A stretch of 64,000 bases of DNA, from the NCBI GenBank assembly GCA_016719635.1, contig JADJYT010000001.1, positions 806,001-870,000 of the forward strand. The letters are read 5' to 3'. The notes under the pieces were generated by a model. It saw only the letters and a program-made list of their open reading frames with translations, had not been told where the DNA came from and did no database searches. This DNA comes from Sphingobacteriales bacterium. GTDB lineage: Bacteria > Bacteroidota > Bacteroidia > Chitinophagales > JADIYW01. Position 1 is the stretch's first letter, and every line of letters begins with the position of its first letter. A program made the position numbers and the translations under genes. Shown here piece after piece: positions 1 through 10,028 of the stretch.

Positions 1-1567
1 AAACTTCTCAATGCATATCGTTCAGATCCCTGATATACACTGTTACCATATCCGATTCTGTAGTTATAGGAGAACTCGTACGATTTGTCTTTAAATGGCC
101 TGAAATAAATACCAATATCCCCTTTGATAGATTGTGCTTTATTATTATCCAATAATCTTTCTTCTTGTAAGCCAGTTCTTCTCAGCTGTGAAGCAGCAAT
201 CAATGGCTTAATAGAGTCTACTTTAGAGTTTACATACGCAGAAGCATTAATGCTGCGTTAACAGCAGTAGCACTATCAATATCACGAGATTTAGTTGCCA
301 ATATGGCGGCCGTTTGTGTATTGATAATACCTTGATAAGTAGGAGAGTTTGCTACGACAATCGGTGCTTGCTGAGAGGCTTGCGCTTCTGCATCTTGTTC
401 ACTCGCACCTCCTAAAATTAATTGCGCTTTTATTCCTGCCTTCACCTGGGCTATAACCCCTGCGGTAACCAACGCTCTAATTTTTGCTTCATAGCCTGCT
501 GTAACTTGTGCTCTAACAGAAGGTGTAACAGCTAAAATTCCGTTACCGACCATCGCGCCAAACAATCCGGGTAATGCAGTGGGGCTGACTTCAAAAATAT
601 TTGATTCATCCCCGTATAAATTCATACCGTCAAACCCGGGTGTTCCCAATGCTGCGGCGTTATTTCTTGTGGTGGTGTAATCATTTGCATACCAGTCCGT
701 ACCTTGAAAAATACTGAAATTGGCTTTAAATGCGGCAAAATCTTCACCCGTTTTTTTGCATTTAAATGCATGGGCAACCCTTAAAGCTGCCGTACCCATA
801 GGTTTTACACCATATCCGTTTCCGGCTTGTGCGAAACCGCCTTTAACCTGCATGCTGAATCCCGGTTGTTCAAACGGATTTTTAGAGTTCATCAATAATA
901 TACCATTGAATGCATTCGGTCCGTAAAGGGCAGAAGCTGCACCCGGCACCAACTCCACATTATTAATATCTAATTCTCCAATACCCACGACGTTACCGGT
1001 AGGGAAGTTCAATAACGGAGCTGCGTTATCCATGCCATCCATCAACTGCACGAATCGTGTATTGGAGATACCACCAAAACCACGCGTATTTACAGAGGTC
1101 AGGGTCATACTACCATTGATGGTTTGAACGCCTTTCAATTTTGCCAGATCATCATAGTAATCTGCAGAGGCTGCAGCCTTTACCATTTTCTGATCCATTT
1201 TTTCGATGGTCACCGGAGATTCTAGGATTTTCTCCTCTACCCTGGAGGCTGAAACCACCACATCGTTCAGGAGGCTTGTTTCTTCGGATAATTTGATGGC
1301 CAAGTCATTTTGGCTGCCGGAAATTTCCATCTCGGAGGTAGCCATACCCACCATCGTTACCACTAATTTAAATGGAGTGGCCTGACTGGTCGTTAATTCA
1401 AAGTTACCGTCTATATCTGTTACGGTCCCTTCCGTAGTTCCTTTTACCGATACATTAGCTCCTATAACGGGTTCCTTACCATCCGTAACTTTACCTTTTA
1501 CTGTTGTTTGAGCTAAAAGGGTAAAACTACCCAGGCACAGAACCAATATTAAACCAATTTTGTTCAT
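1..1567 (-). CDS. TonB-dependent outer-membrane receptor, 3' end outside window, frameshifted
   Basis: N-terminal and middle part of a TonB-dependent receptor that would import a ligand across the outer membrane. The chosen start (MNKIGLILVLC, ending in LLAQ) gives a signal peptide. A carboxypeptidase-regulatory-like domain follows (VKGKVTDGKEPVIGANV), then the plug domain (VVVSASRVEEKILESPVTI and LVPGAASALYGPNAFNGIL). The frame stops at 230, but the next frame continues barrel-like sequence to base 1 (KGDIGIYFRPFKDKSYEF), so one base is missing at about 231-250. An Ala/Gln/Val-rich, probably helical stretch just before the break is unusual for a barrel. The ligand cannot be told. The rest of the gene lies left of the window. 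Confidence 0.85.
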
Positions 1568-1728
1568 TTGTTTCATACTTGCATATTTTGGTAACAAAGT
1601 AAATAAAATTAATTAACACATAATAACTATTTTCTTAACATCTGTTTAAAAACGGATGAAAATCATGATTTTTGGGTAGATGTTTAGTGTATTACGGCTT
1701 CTAGGCTGAAAACAGGTCCTCTAAATGG

Positions 1729-2427
1729 TTAATCTTTGTTCTTCCATTTTTGCAGGATAGTCGCTTTTTTATTCGTATCGGCATCTATGCGAATATTTTC
1801 GGTTTTGTTTGAACCGGTGGTTTTCAGAGGACTGGTAACCGATATTAATTTGCCGTCATTATAGGATTCTGTCTTCTCTATTATCCCATCTTCAAAATAA
1901 TAAGTCCACAAACCGTCACGTATACTGCAGAGATTCCTGTATTTTAGATTCTCCCAGTTTCCGGTGGTATTGACTTTAAATTGCCCTTCCGTTCTGACAG
2001 CTCCTTCCGGGTAATACTCCTTATAACTGCCACACAGACAGTCTTCATACTGAAAGGCAACATATTTCAGTTCGTCCTTACTGTTGTAAGTGTATAGCAT
2101 ACAGGGCTTACAGGCACCGCTGGCATTCCAGAATATTTTATATTCAGCATATTTTTTTTTCGTTATCTCCACGCCGTTGCACATATAAGCTGTACCAAAA
2201 GGAGTGGGACGTTCTTCGAGGTATACATCATAAGAACGAAGGGTATCCAATTTCTGATTTTCTCCGATGGATTTATTCTGTGTAAAATAAAAGGTATCTG
2301 CCTTTGCAGAACGGGTGGCTTTTATTTCATATGGATTCACAATATCAATCTCATCCTGCGCATTTGCCGTAAGAAATGCATTAGCGATAAAAATCACGGA
2401 CAGGAAAACTTTATATACGGTTGTCAT
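1729..2427 (-). CDS. Secreted protein with YwqK/MORN-like repeats
   Basis: 232 residues. The start was placed at MTTVYKVFLSVIFIANAF, which gives a signal peptide ending at ANAQ. The open frame extends further upstream only because a frameshift fuses it to the DUF1501 gene. The second half has spaced Gly-aromatic motifs (GSYKEYYPEG, DGLWTYYFEDGIIEKTESYNDGKL) typical of the MORN-variant repeats in proteins annotated as YwqK-family antitoxins. A CKPCM and a CLCG cysteine pair are visible. No toxin partner is adjacent, so antitoxin is only a family name. Function unknown. Confidence 0.7.
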   Translation of the reverse strand: MTTVYKVFLSVIFIANAFLTANAQDEIDIVNPYEIKATRSAKADTFYFTQNKSIGENQKLDTLRSYDVYLEERPTPFGTAYMCNGVEITKKKYAEYKIFWNASGACKPCMLYTYNSKDELKYVAFQYEDCLCGSYKEYYPEGAVRTEGQFKVNTTGNWENLKYRNLCSIRDGLWTYYFEDGIIEKTESYNDGKLISVTSPLKTTGSNKTENIRIDADTNKKATILQKWKNKD

Positions 2428-2497
2428 ATCATGCAAAAGTACACAGTATTTTTGGGGTTGCCGGAATGGAAAAGTCAACAGATGTGTACAAGGAAGA

Positions 2498-3676
2498 TCA
2501 GATAAAATCCAACGTCTGAAACGCAGTCCCCAGAATCTTTGCTCATCCGTTTGCAGCCATTTCCGCAATAAGGTTGCGTATATATTTCTGAAATCAACCG
2601 TAAATTTCAAGTCACCATCGTCTAGGTCGGATAAATCAGGTACCTCATTATACACTCCTTTTGTCTTCAACTTATTTCCAAATAAAAATATCTGGCTGGC
2701 GGTTCCATGATCAGTGCCTAAGCTTGCGTTCTCCTGCACACGGCGGCCAAACTCGGAAAAGGTCATCAGCAGAACCTTATCGGCAACCCCGCCCTTCTTT
2801 AAATCATCTAAAAATATACTGACTGTTTCGGATAATTGCTGCAAAAGAGCACCTTGTCGTTTTTGCTGATTGAAATGAGTATCAAAACTACCCAGAGAAA
2901 GATAATAAACGCGCGTATTCACCCCGGAAGTAATGAGTTCCGCCACGGTTTTCATGGATTTTCCAAATGCATGATTGGGATAAGCTGTAGCCGAATGGTA
3001 TATCCTGGAAGTCTGGTAGATATACGCCGCTGAAGAGACTGTCTCACTCAGCGTTTTATACAGATAGGCCGCATTGTCGTGATGATGGTCACCGGTAACT
3101 GGCTGTTTTGCCAGCTGGGCTATAAAAGGACTTTGCGTAGCGGCATATAACCTGGCCGGATTTTTAAGAGCTATCCCCTTTCAATGCGAGACTTAATGCA
3201 TCGTCCAGTTCCAATGCCTGTGTCGGAAGCCCCCCTTTACTGCATTGTTCATCCAGATACCTTCCAATCCATCCCGTAGCCAGGTACTCTTTGCTGCTGC
3301 TGGCCGTATGCCAGATATCCATGGAACGAAAATGTGAACGGTCAGGTTCCGGATAACCAACATTGTTAATCAACGTCATTTTACCATCGTCGTGCAATTC
3401 TTTAAATCCCTTCATCATGGGATGAAGTCCCAAGCGGGTGTTTAGTTTAAATACTTCCTTTTTGGATATGGCAACAGTCGGTCGTGCCTGATAATATAAG
3501 TCATTTTCATAAGGCACCACGGTATTTAATCCGTCATTTCCACCGGTCAATTGAATTATAACTAAAATCTTATCCGTTTTCATTTCTACATCCCGTTCCT
3601 GTCCTTTCAGAAAGCGGGGAAGCATCATTGCCGTGGAAACCAATCCGGATGTTTTAATAAATTGACGTCTGTTCAT
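2498..3676 (-). CDS. DUF1501 family protein, two frameshifts
   Basis: Reads as 392 residues once two single-base errors are allowed for. It starts MNRRQFIKTSG, a twin-arginine-like signal, and continues with VIIQLTGGNDGLNTVVPY, characteristic of DUF1501 (sulfatase/alkaline-phosphatase-like fold). The first break is at a G4 run (sense strand; 3175-3178), after which the other frame reads KGIALKNPARLYAATQ. The second is at 2538-2540, after which the family-like ending ILGTAFQTLDFI and a TGA appear. The breaks compensate (one insertion, one deletion). It lies 9 bp downstream of a DUF1800 gene, its usual partner. Probably exported; the biochemical role of the pair is not established. Confidence 0.85.
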
Positions 3677-3685
3677 GGCTAAAGT

Positions 3686-5104
3686 TTAACACAGTTGAAA
3701 ATCCGGCAGAGACATGATTTGTATTGCAATGCTTTTTATCTCATTCTCCCCGGAAGAAGTATCGGCAGTCAGGCTTACTGCAGACAATGCAGCTGCATTT
3801 GCAGGTCTGGCCAGTAACACTTTTGCCATATCCTGAATTTTGTTGGAGGACGAGGCAAAATAGTTCACCATTTTAGTCCAGTCGGATGTAGCACTCAATT
3901 TGCCGGAAGCAATCTTTTTAATGAATTCATCCGCCATTTTCCACTTCGGTATACCCATTTCGGGAGTTTCCTCCTTGGGTGTAAAGTCTATCTCCTTATC
4001 AAAATAAATGATTTGCGCCAATCGCATCCTGAACAGCAGCGAAGAACTGTCAATCCAGTTTTTCCCGCCCTGCCAGCCCGAAACATTGGGTGGATTCAAT
4101 AAAACCTGACCGAGTGAACGCTGAATAAACAAGGTGCTCTGCGTATCCGTAAAATCGGCCGGAATGATACGCAGCATGCCCGTCAATAATTCAACCGGTG
4201 ATTTTATCTTGACTCCTATATTCCTCGGATCATAAAACCAGGCGGATGAAAATATCTCTTTCAGCAAAGAGGTTATGTTATATCCCGACTGGTAGAATTT
4301 TTCCGACAATGACTGCACGATGGATACATCTATTTCATCATTTACCAAAAAGCGGTATATCTTTTTCGTGATAAAAAAGGCGCATTCCTTCTTTTCTAAA
4401 ATAATTTTCAAAATATCCTCTCCTGAAAAATCACCCGTTTTACCCTGAAAGTTTTTGACTCCGAAATCATGGTGATGCACCCTGAATTTAAATTGTCCTT
4501 CCTGATCAAACCCCCATCCCGTAAAGGCACGTGCCGCCTCCTTTATATCCTGTTCCGTATAATTTCCCCGGCCTAGTGTAAAGAGTTCCATTACTTCCCT
4601 CGCAAAGTTTTCATTGGGATGACCCTTTTTATTCTGCTGGTTATTTAAAAACTGCAGCATGGCCGGCGACCTGGACACTTCTGACAATAAAGTCCGGAAA
4701 TCTCCCAAAGCATTCTTGCGAATCACATCCAAATATAACTGATCATAGTATGGATTAACGGACCGGCATGCAAAATGACCATGCCAGAACAATGCCATCT
4801 TTTCCTGCAGCTGTGCTTCGCTGTGAATCATTTCATTCAGCCACCTATTGTTCAGTTCAAACAAATTCTGCTTCAGCAGCTGTTTCAAGTCTTTTACATC
4901 GGCTTTGGGTGCTGCTTTAATTTGCGCTTTTGCAGCAGCCACTTCTTCCGTCGTTATTGCCTGCAGATGCTTATATTCCGAACCGGGGTGGAATAATGCC
5001 TCTCTAACAGAAGATATATCTTTTGTTTCACCCCAATTGGCTGATGCAACACCAAAACCGGCACGATAGTATAAATGTTTTATTTTATCCGCTTCAGCGA
5101 CCAT
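3686..5104 (-). CDS. DUF1800 domain protein
   Basis: 472 residues, intact. The N-terminus KIKHLYYRAGFG and the central MALFWHGHFACR and NFAREVMELFTLG segments are typical of DUF1800. A C-terminal NPPNVSGWQGGKNWID also matches the family. No clear signal peptide is seen at the chosen start. It is the upstream member of a two-gene unit with the DUF1501 gene, 9 bp away and on the same strand. This pairing recurs across Bacteroidota and Planctomycetota, which suggests a shared, probably envelope-associated process. The reaction is unknown. Confidence 0.85.
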   Translation of the reverse strand: MVAEADKIKHLYYRAGFGVASANWGETKDISSVREALFHPGSEYKHLQAITTEEVAAAKAQIKAAPKADVKDLKQLLKQNLFELNNRWLNEMIHSEAQLQEKMALFWHGHFACRSVNPYYDQLYLDVIRKNALGDFRTLLSEVSRSPAMLQFLNNQQNKKGHPNENFAREVMELFTLGRGNYTEQDIKEAARAFTGWGFDQEGQFKFRVHHHDFGVKNFQGKTGDFSGEDILKIILEKKECAFFITKKIYRFLVNDEIDVSIVQSLSEKFYQSGYNITSLLKEIFSSAWFYDPRNIGVKIKSPVELLTGMLRIIPADFTDTQSTLFIQRSLGQVLLNPPNVSGWQGGKNWIDSSSLLFRMRLAQIIYFDKEIDFTPKEETPEMGIPKWKMADEFIKKIASGKLSATSDWTKMVNYFASSSNKIQDMAKVLLARPANAAALSAVSLTADTSSGENEIKSIAIQIMSLPDFQLC

Positions 5105-5143
5105 ATTCCTTTGACTGATATAACCGATAAAGGTTTAATGATA

Positions 5144-5166
5144 AAAATGCCGTTCAAGAGAACGGC
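5144..5166 (-). terminator. Hairpin terminator after the Spy-like gene
   Basis: Perfect 7-bp stem (GCCGTTC/GAACGGC) with a 4-base loop. On the minus strand it is followed by ATTTTTA. It lies just downstream of the gene ending at 5190. Confidence 0.6.
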
Positions 5167-5189
5167 TGTAAAACTATTAATAGTATCAA

Positions 5190-5645
5190 TCAGAATCCTT
5201 CATCCGTCTCAACGGGATTCGGCATATTGTTCTTGCCAGACTTAAACTCCTCTCCTTTTTGTTTTTTCCAGGCATTCCATTTTTGTATCTGTCCGGGAGT
5301 AAGCAGTTCCTTTATCTGAGTGTTCCTTTCCAATTTAAGCGATTTCATCTGCTGTTTCGGATCTCCTTCAGGGTTGTCTTTCATTTGCTGACGGGCATCT
5401 TTGCGTTTGGCAATGTAATCAGTCTGGATAGCCAGTATTTTCTGATATTGAACATCAGACAAACCCAGCTTAACCTTTAACGTGTCGGCATATTCTGCCG
5501 GATTATTCTGCGTTGCATGAATGGCCCCTTTGTTACCTTTTGGTTTTTGTTTCAGATGATTTGCCGAAGTATCACTTTGAGCTGAAAGTGTTTGAAAGGA
5601 AATAAACAGGGCAATCAAGATCATTAATGAGTGTATCCTTTTCAT
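5190..5645 (-). CDS. Small secreted Spy/LTXXQ-like protein
   Basis: 151 residues with a signal peptide (MKRIHSLMILIALFISF, cleavage near LSAQ). The mature part is highly charged and helical. It contains LGLSDVQYQKILAIQTDY and LTPGQIQKWNAWKKQKG, which resemble the LTxxQ-type motifs of periplasmic Spy/CpxP-like proteins and of many small Bacteroidota proteins. A periplasmic chaperone or stress role is inference. The unit is probably monocistronic, with a hairpin terminator 24 bp downstream. Confidence 0.65.
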   Translation of the reverse strand: MKRIHSLMILIALFISFQTLSAQSDTSANHLKQKPKGNKGAIHATQNNPAEYADTLKVKLGLSDVQYQKILAIQTDYIAKRKDARQQMKDNPEGDPKQQMKSLKLERNTQIKELLTPGQIQKWNAWKKQKGEEFKSGKNNMPNPVETDEGF

Positions 5646-5730
5646 AAAAAAAATTTAGTTAACTGTTAGATACAACATTAGATGAAAGGTTTAAAACCCA
5701 ATAAAAGGGTTTTCATAAAGAGTGTTAAAT

Positions 5731-6093
5731 CTAGTATTGACCTGTACTCAGCAGCACTAAAGTACAGGCATCTAAAGCCTGAATGTTATTTTCGGAGGCA
5801 AGCCGTTCCAGTTCATCATTTTCAGTTCCTGGATTAAAGATGATGCGTTTCGGATGCAATTTAAGAATATAGTCGTAATAAGCTTGTTGTCTTTGAGGAT
5901 TAACATACAGGGAAACCGTATGTACCGCTTCATATAACTTCCAGTCCGTTTCTATCGCTATATCATCTATCTTAGCATCTTCAAATCCCAATGCAATTAC
6001 CTCATGCCCGTTTTTTTTCAACAAACGCACTGCACGGTTACTATATCTGTCAGTTTTTGGACTGGCTCCTATTACTATTGTTTTCTTATTCAT
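5731..6093 (-). CDS. CoA-binding domain protein
   Basis: 120 residues, a compact Rossmann-fold protein of the CoA-binding (YccU-like) family. It begins KTIVIGASPKTDRYSNRAV, where the GAS-x2-RYS turn replaces the usual nucleotide-binding loop, and has the late RIIFNPGTENDEL motif of the family. Cytosolic; ligand and function uncertain. It lies 35 bp downstream of dnaX on the same strand and may be co-transcribed with it. Confidence 0.8.
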   Translation of the reverse strand: MNKKTIVIGASPKTDRYSNRAVRLLKKNGHEVIALGFEDAKIDDIAIETDWKLYEAVHTVSLYVNPQRQQAYYDYILKLHPKRIIFNPGTENDELERLASENNIQALDACTLVLLSTGQY

Positions 6094-6128
6094 AAGGCTA
6101 AAACAAGCAGGCTGTACAATTCGTTCTG

Positions 6129-7929
6129 TCAGTCGAGGTTTAGGTCAAATTTTTGTATCAGCTTTAGGACAGCATCATTTTTTTCAATTAGCTCCTTCAG
6201 CCGTTCTTTCTGCGATTTATACGTTTTTGCCGCCGGCTCCTCTTTTTTTTGCAAAATAAAATCAAGATGTACGGTAACCGCACTTGATTTCTTTATCAGG
6301 TAGCTCACCATATCGGATTTATACAGCTGCAGAATCTCCAGTGATACGTTATTGGATTCTGTAAAAACAACTTTATCCTGAATAATCTGCGGCACCTGCC
6401 GTTCCGCAACATTCAAAAACGAACCCTGCAGATGTTCTTTATTTTCAGTTAAAAAACCCCGCCACAATACGAGCATATTCTCGGTTGTCAATTCAACTTT
6501 ATCTTCTTCCGTACCGGTTGCCCGTTCCTGGTGCAGTTCATTGCGGATAGAACCCAATGAGGAGGTTTTAGGGAGTTCTTTTTTAGGTTTACTGGCAATT
6601 ACAGGAGCTGTTATCGTTTCTTTAAAACCATTCAGTTCCGTTCTTTCTTCGACAACCGTTATCTCAGCATCTGTTATCTGCTCTATATTTATTGTCGTCC
6701 GGTCAGCAATTGTACCGACCATTTTATTTGCAGTTAATGGAGCAGGGTGTGAAACTTTTATCCTGTTTTTGTAAAATTCAAATAATGACTTTAGTTTTTT
6801 TTTTCACCCAAAATCACCGATAGCGTATTTTCTATCTGTGTGTGCAGAAAACAGATTTTGAGCAAAGCCAGTTCCACATGCAGCCGTTTGTTTTTGGCAG
6901 TCTTATATTCAATATCACATTGATTAATGATACTTAATGCATTTAATAGATAGGTGTCATTCATCAGATTGGCCAGCCTGAAATATTTAGCTTTCACGTC
7001 ATCAGCCGCTTCCAGCAACTGAACCGTTTTTTCGTCCTTGCAAATCAACAGATTCCTGAAATGTTCCGCCAGACCGACCAAAAAACTTCGCCGTCAAATC
7101 CATTCCGGATAATCTCGTTAAATGCATTGAGCACGGACGAAGCATCTTCCGTCATGAAATACTCGGTGATATTGAAATAATAATCATGATCCAGGATATT
7201 CAGGTTGGTGATAACATCCTTATAGGTCACCTGTTTTCCTGCATAACTGACAATCTTATCGAACAACGACAAGGCATCCCGCAACCCTCCATCCGCCTTT
7301 TGAGCGATAACATGCAGGGCGGACGGTTCTGCCGTTATACCTTCCTGTTCACATATCTTCTGTAATTGTTTTACGATGTCAATATCGGAGATCCGCTTGA
7401 AATCAAAAATCTGGCACCGCGACAATATCGTCGGAATGATCTTGTGTTTCTCGGTAGTCGCCAAAATAAAAATCGCATAGCCCGGCGGCTCTTCCAGTGT
7501 TTTCAAAAATGCATTGAATGCCGACGAGGACAACATATGAACCTCATCAATGATGTATACTTTGTATTTTCCGCTCTGAGGTGCAAACCGGACCTGATCC
7601 ACCAGATTCCGGATATCATCCACACTGTTATTGGATGCGGCATCCAGTTCAAAGATATTGAAGGATGCATTCTGATTGAATGAAACGCAGGAATTACACA
7701 GGCCACAGGGTTCAAAGTCTGTTCCGGGATTTTCGCAATTAATCGCCTTTGCCAGAATTCGGGCACAGGTGGTTTTCCCTACACCTCTGGGACCGCAAAA
7801 GAGAAATGACTGCGCCAATTTACCCGAAGAAAGCGCTTTTTTCAACGTTTCAGACACCTGCTCCTGGCCTACCACGTCCAAAAACCTGGATGGGCGGTAC
7901 TTACGGGCTGATACGATGAAATTTTCCAT
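6129..7929 (-). CDS. dnaX: DNA polymerase III subunit gamma/tau
   Basis: Clamp-loader ATPase of the replisome. The N-terminal part shows RPSRFLDVVGQEQV, Walker A GPRGVGKTT, a four-Cys zinc module (CENPGTDFEPCGLCNSC), Walker B YIIDEVHML and sensor 1 LATTEKHKIIPTILSRCQ. Two frame breaks occur. At 7080-7085 (T6 in the sense strand), adding one T gives GEVFLVGLAEHF. At 6795-6804 (A10 in the sense strand), adding one A carries GEKKKLKSLFEFY into the tau-like C-terminal domain. With both bases restored the gene is exactly 600 codons plus stop. The second break may be real slippage (see findings). The C-terminal third is Lys/Glu-rich and poorly conserved, as usual for tau. Confidence 0.92.
6795..6804 (-). 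other. dnaX: A10 homopolymer in dnaX, candidate gamma/tau slippage site
   Basis: On the coding strand a run of ten A follows GGT-G and precedes CTAA. The incoming frame reads GAA AAA AAA AAC TAA and terminates. Slipping back one base opens the frame for the C-terminal region (KLKSLFEFYKNRIKV). The site sits after the oligomerisation domain, where a gamma-like product would end. Confidence 0.45.
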
Positions 7930-7943
7930 GAGACTGTAAAAGT

Positions 7944-7980
7944 AAAAAGACCTTGCAAGTTTTAAAAACTTACATGGTCT
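7944..7980 (-). terminator. Possible terminator of the acyl-CoA dehydrogenase gene
   Basis: Interrupted hairpin (outer arms agacc/ggtct, inner arms aagttt/aaactt). On the minus strand it is followed by TTTTTACTTTT. It lies between the end of the dehydrogenase gene and the start of dnaX. Confidence 0.45.
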
Positions 7981-8007
7981 AACTTATTAACAACACTCGG
8001 TTATTTA

Positions 8008-9807
8008 TCAGAAGCTGTATTTTCCTTCTTCAAATACTTTGGCAGCAATTCTTCTGCGGGCATCTTTGGTGTTGAAGGTTTCATATTTTGTATAACGCTT
8101 CAGCCCCATCAGCATGATGCGCAGTTCATCACCTTCCGCAAATGACTGCAGACAGTGTTTGCCATGCAGGTTCACTCTTTCCATCGCATCTGAAATGTAT
8201 ATTTTGGTCATATCGATTTGCAATGCCGCAGCTGTCTCCCCTTGAGCAGCGATCAGTTTCTGCGTACGCAATACGGTTGACTCCATGGAATATACCTCTG
8301 CCAGCATATCTGCCACATTCATCAGTATTTCCTGCTCGTGTTTCAGTTTGGTCATCAATTTCTGTACTGCCGCACCCGCTGACATTAAAATAGCTTTCTT
8401 CGCATTCTTAACAGCCTTCATTTCTGCTGCCAAAGGTGTGCTGTCATCATCACTGCCAAAATCAGGAACACTCATCAGTTCTTTCTGAACAGCCATCGCG
8501 GGTGTCATCATATCTATTTTGCCGCCCATTGCGCGTTTCAACAACATATCTACGGATAACAAACGGTTGATTTCGTTGGTACCCTCAAAAATCCGGTTTA
8601 TACGGGCATCTCTGTATGCGCCGGCTGCACCCAGTTCTTCGGAATAGCCCATTCCACCGTGTACCTGAACGTTTTCATCCACACAGTAATCCAAAACTTC
8701 AGAGCCGATGAATTTCAACAAGGAACATTCAATGGCATACTCTTCAGCTGCCATCATGATGGCTTCCTGATACGGTTTACCCTGCGCAACCAGTTCTTTT
8801 TCCTTGTTGTCAATCATATCGGATGCACGGTAACAGGCACTCTGGAGTGCATAAATACGTGTAGCCATCTCCGCAATCTTATATTGTATCGCACCGAAAG
8901 TAGCAATCGGTGTCTTGAACTGCTGCCGTTCTACCGCATATTTTGCAGCCTGTTCAACGGCCAATTTAGAACCGCCTAACACGCCAGCCGCCAGCTTGTA
9001 ACGGCCTACATTCAGGATATTGAAGGCAATCAAATGTCCTTTTCCAATTTCACCCAGCAAATTCTCAACGGGTACTTTCACGTTTTCCAGGAATACTTGT
9101 CTTGTTGAAGAACCTTTGATACCCATCTTTTTCTCTTCGGCACCCAACGTCAATCCATCCATACCTTTTTCCAAAATCAGGCAGGAAAATTTATTACCAT
9201 CGATCTGACAGAACACGATAAATACATCCGCAAACCCCGAGTTGGTTATCCACATCTTTTGCCCGTTCACAATGTAGTGTGTTCCTTCAGGATTCAAAAC
9301 CGCTGTGGTTTTGGCACCCAAGGCATCAGAGCCGGAACTTGGTTCCGTCAGGCAGTAACAAGCCTTCAGTTCACCGGAAGCTAACTTAGGCAGGTAATAT
9401 GATTTTTGTTTTTCGTTTCCGAAATAAACGATTGGTAATGTGCCGATACCGATGTGTGCACCGAGCGACAATGAAAATGACCTGGATTTTGCCAAATACT
9501 CAATCAGTAATGAATTGGTATTAAAATCTTTTCCCATTCCGCCGTACTCTTCCGGAATAGCCAGTCCCAGTAAACCCAATTCACCTGCCTTCATCAACAA
9601 AGACTCTGTCAGACCCGGTTCCTGGTGCTCTATCTGGTCATAAATCGGTGTGATTTCAGAATCAACAAAAGATACGACCGTATCGATGATCATTTGCTGC
9701 TCTTCATTTAAATCTTCCGGGGTGAATGTATCCTGGTAGTTGGATTCTTTCACTAAAAACTCCCCGCCTTTGAGTAAGTTCTTTACTTCGGTTAATGTTT
9801 CGCTCAT
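8008..9807 (-). CDS. Acyl-CoA dehydrogenase
   Basis: 599 residues, longer than classical 380-residue enzymes and like the long-chain/AidB-like Bacteroidota type with an extra C-terminal helical domain. It catalyses FAD-dependent alpha,beta-oxidation of an acyl-CoA. Family motifs include LAIPEEYGGMGKDF, CYCLTEPSSGSDA, KMWITNSGFADVFIVF, VQVHGGMGYSEELGAAGAYR and RINRIFEGTNEINR. Residues from about 440 onward form the additional domain. It is transcribed alone, with a hairpin downstream. The chain-length preference cannot be read from sequence. Confidence 0.92.
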   Translation of the reverse strand: MSETLTEVKNLLKGGEFLVKESNYQDTFTPEDLNEEQQMIIDTVVSFVDSEITPIYDQIEHQEPGLTESLLMKAGELGLLGLAIPEEYGGMGKDFNTNSLLIEYLAKSRSFSLSLGAHIGIGTLPIVYFGNEKQKSYYLPKLASGELKACYCLTEPSSGSDALGAKTTAVLNPEGTHYIVNGQKMWITNSGFADVFIVFCQIDGNKFSCLILEKGMDGLTLGAEEKKMGIKGSSTRQVFLENVKVPVENLLGEIGKGHLIAFNILNVGRYKLAAGVLGGSKLAVEQAAKYAVERQQFKTPIATFGAIQYKIAEMATRIYALQSACYRASDMIDNKEKELVAQGKPYQEAIMMAAEEYAIECSLLKFIGSEVLDYCVDENVQVHGGMGYSEELGAAGAYRDARINRIFEGTNEINRLLSVDMLLKRAMGGKIDMMTPAMAVQKELMSVPDFGSDDDSTPLAAEMKAVKNAKKAILMSAGAAVQKLMTKLKHEQEILMNVADMLAEVYSMESTVLRTQKLIAAQGETAAALQIDMTKIYISDAMERVNLHGKHCLQSFAEGDELRIMLMGLKRYTKYETFNTKDARRRIAAKVFEEGKYSF

Positions 9808-9987
9808 GTTGTTTATTTTTCGATATTATTTGATGGTAAAATACTGCTGATTCCACATAAATGCTGAATTGCATATTAAAATTACAATGCATGCATTGAA
9901 ATAACAAACGTTTGGTCAAAAGGTTCAGTTAAGTATTTGTTATCAATTTCAGAAAAAATAAAACGGGTAAAATTTATTGATTTAGAT

Positions 9988-9995
9988 TAAATTTG
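9988..9995 (+). promoter_or_regulatory. Bacteroidota -7 promoter element (TAAATTTG)
   Basis: Matches TAnnTTTG and lies 33 bp before the start codon of the Rieske gene, in an AT-rich gap between divergent genes. No convincing -33 element was seen. Confidence 0.5.
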
Positions 9996-10028
9996 CGGAG
10001 AAACTATTGAAAAGGCAACCGCTATCTC

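Noticed and set aside
1729..2955. One 408-residue protein
   Set aside because: Composite of the DUF1501 C-terminus and the next gene, joined by a single-base deletion; a proper signal peptide and start lie at 2427.
7075..7090. Programmed frameshift at the T6 run in dnaX
   Set aside because: A stop here would truncate inside the clamp-loader domains, the codons do not form a good slippery heptamer, and one added T restores family sequence. Treated as a sequence error.
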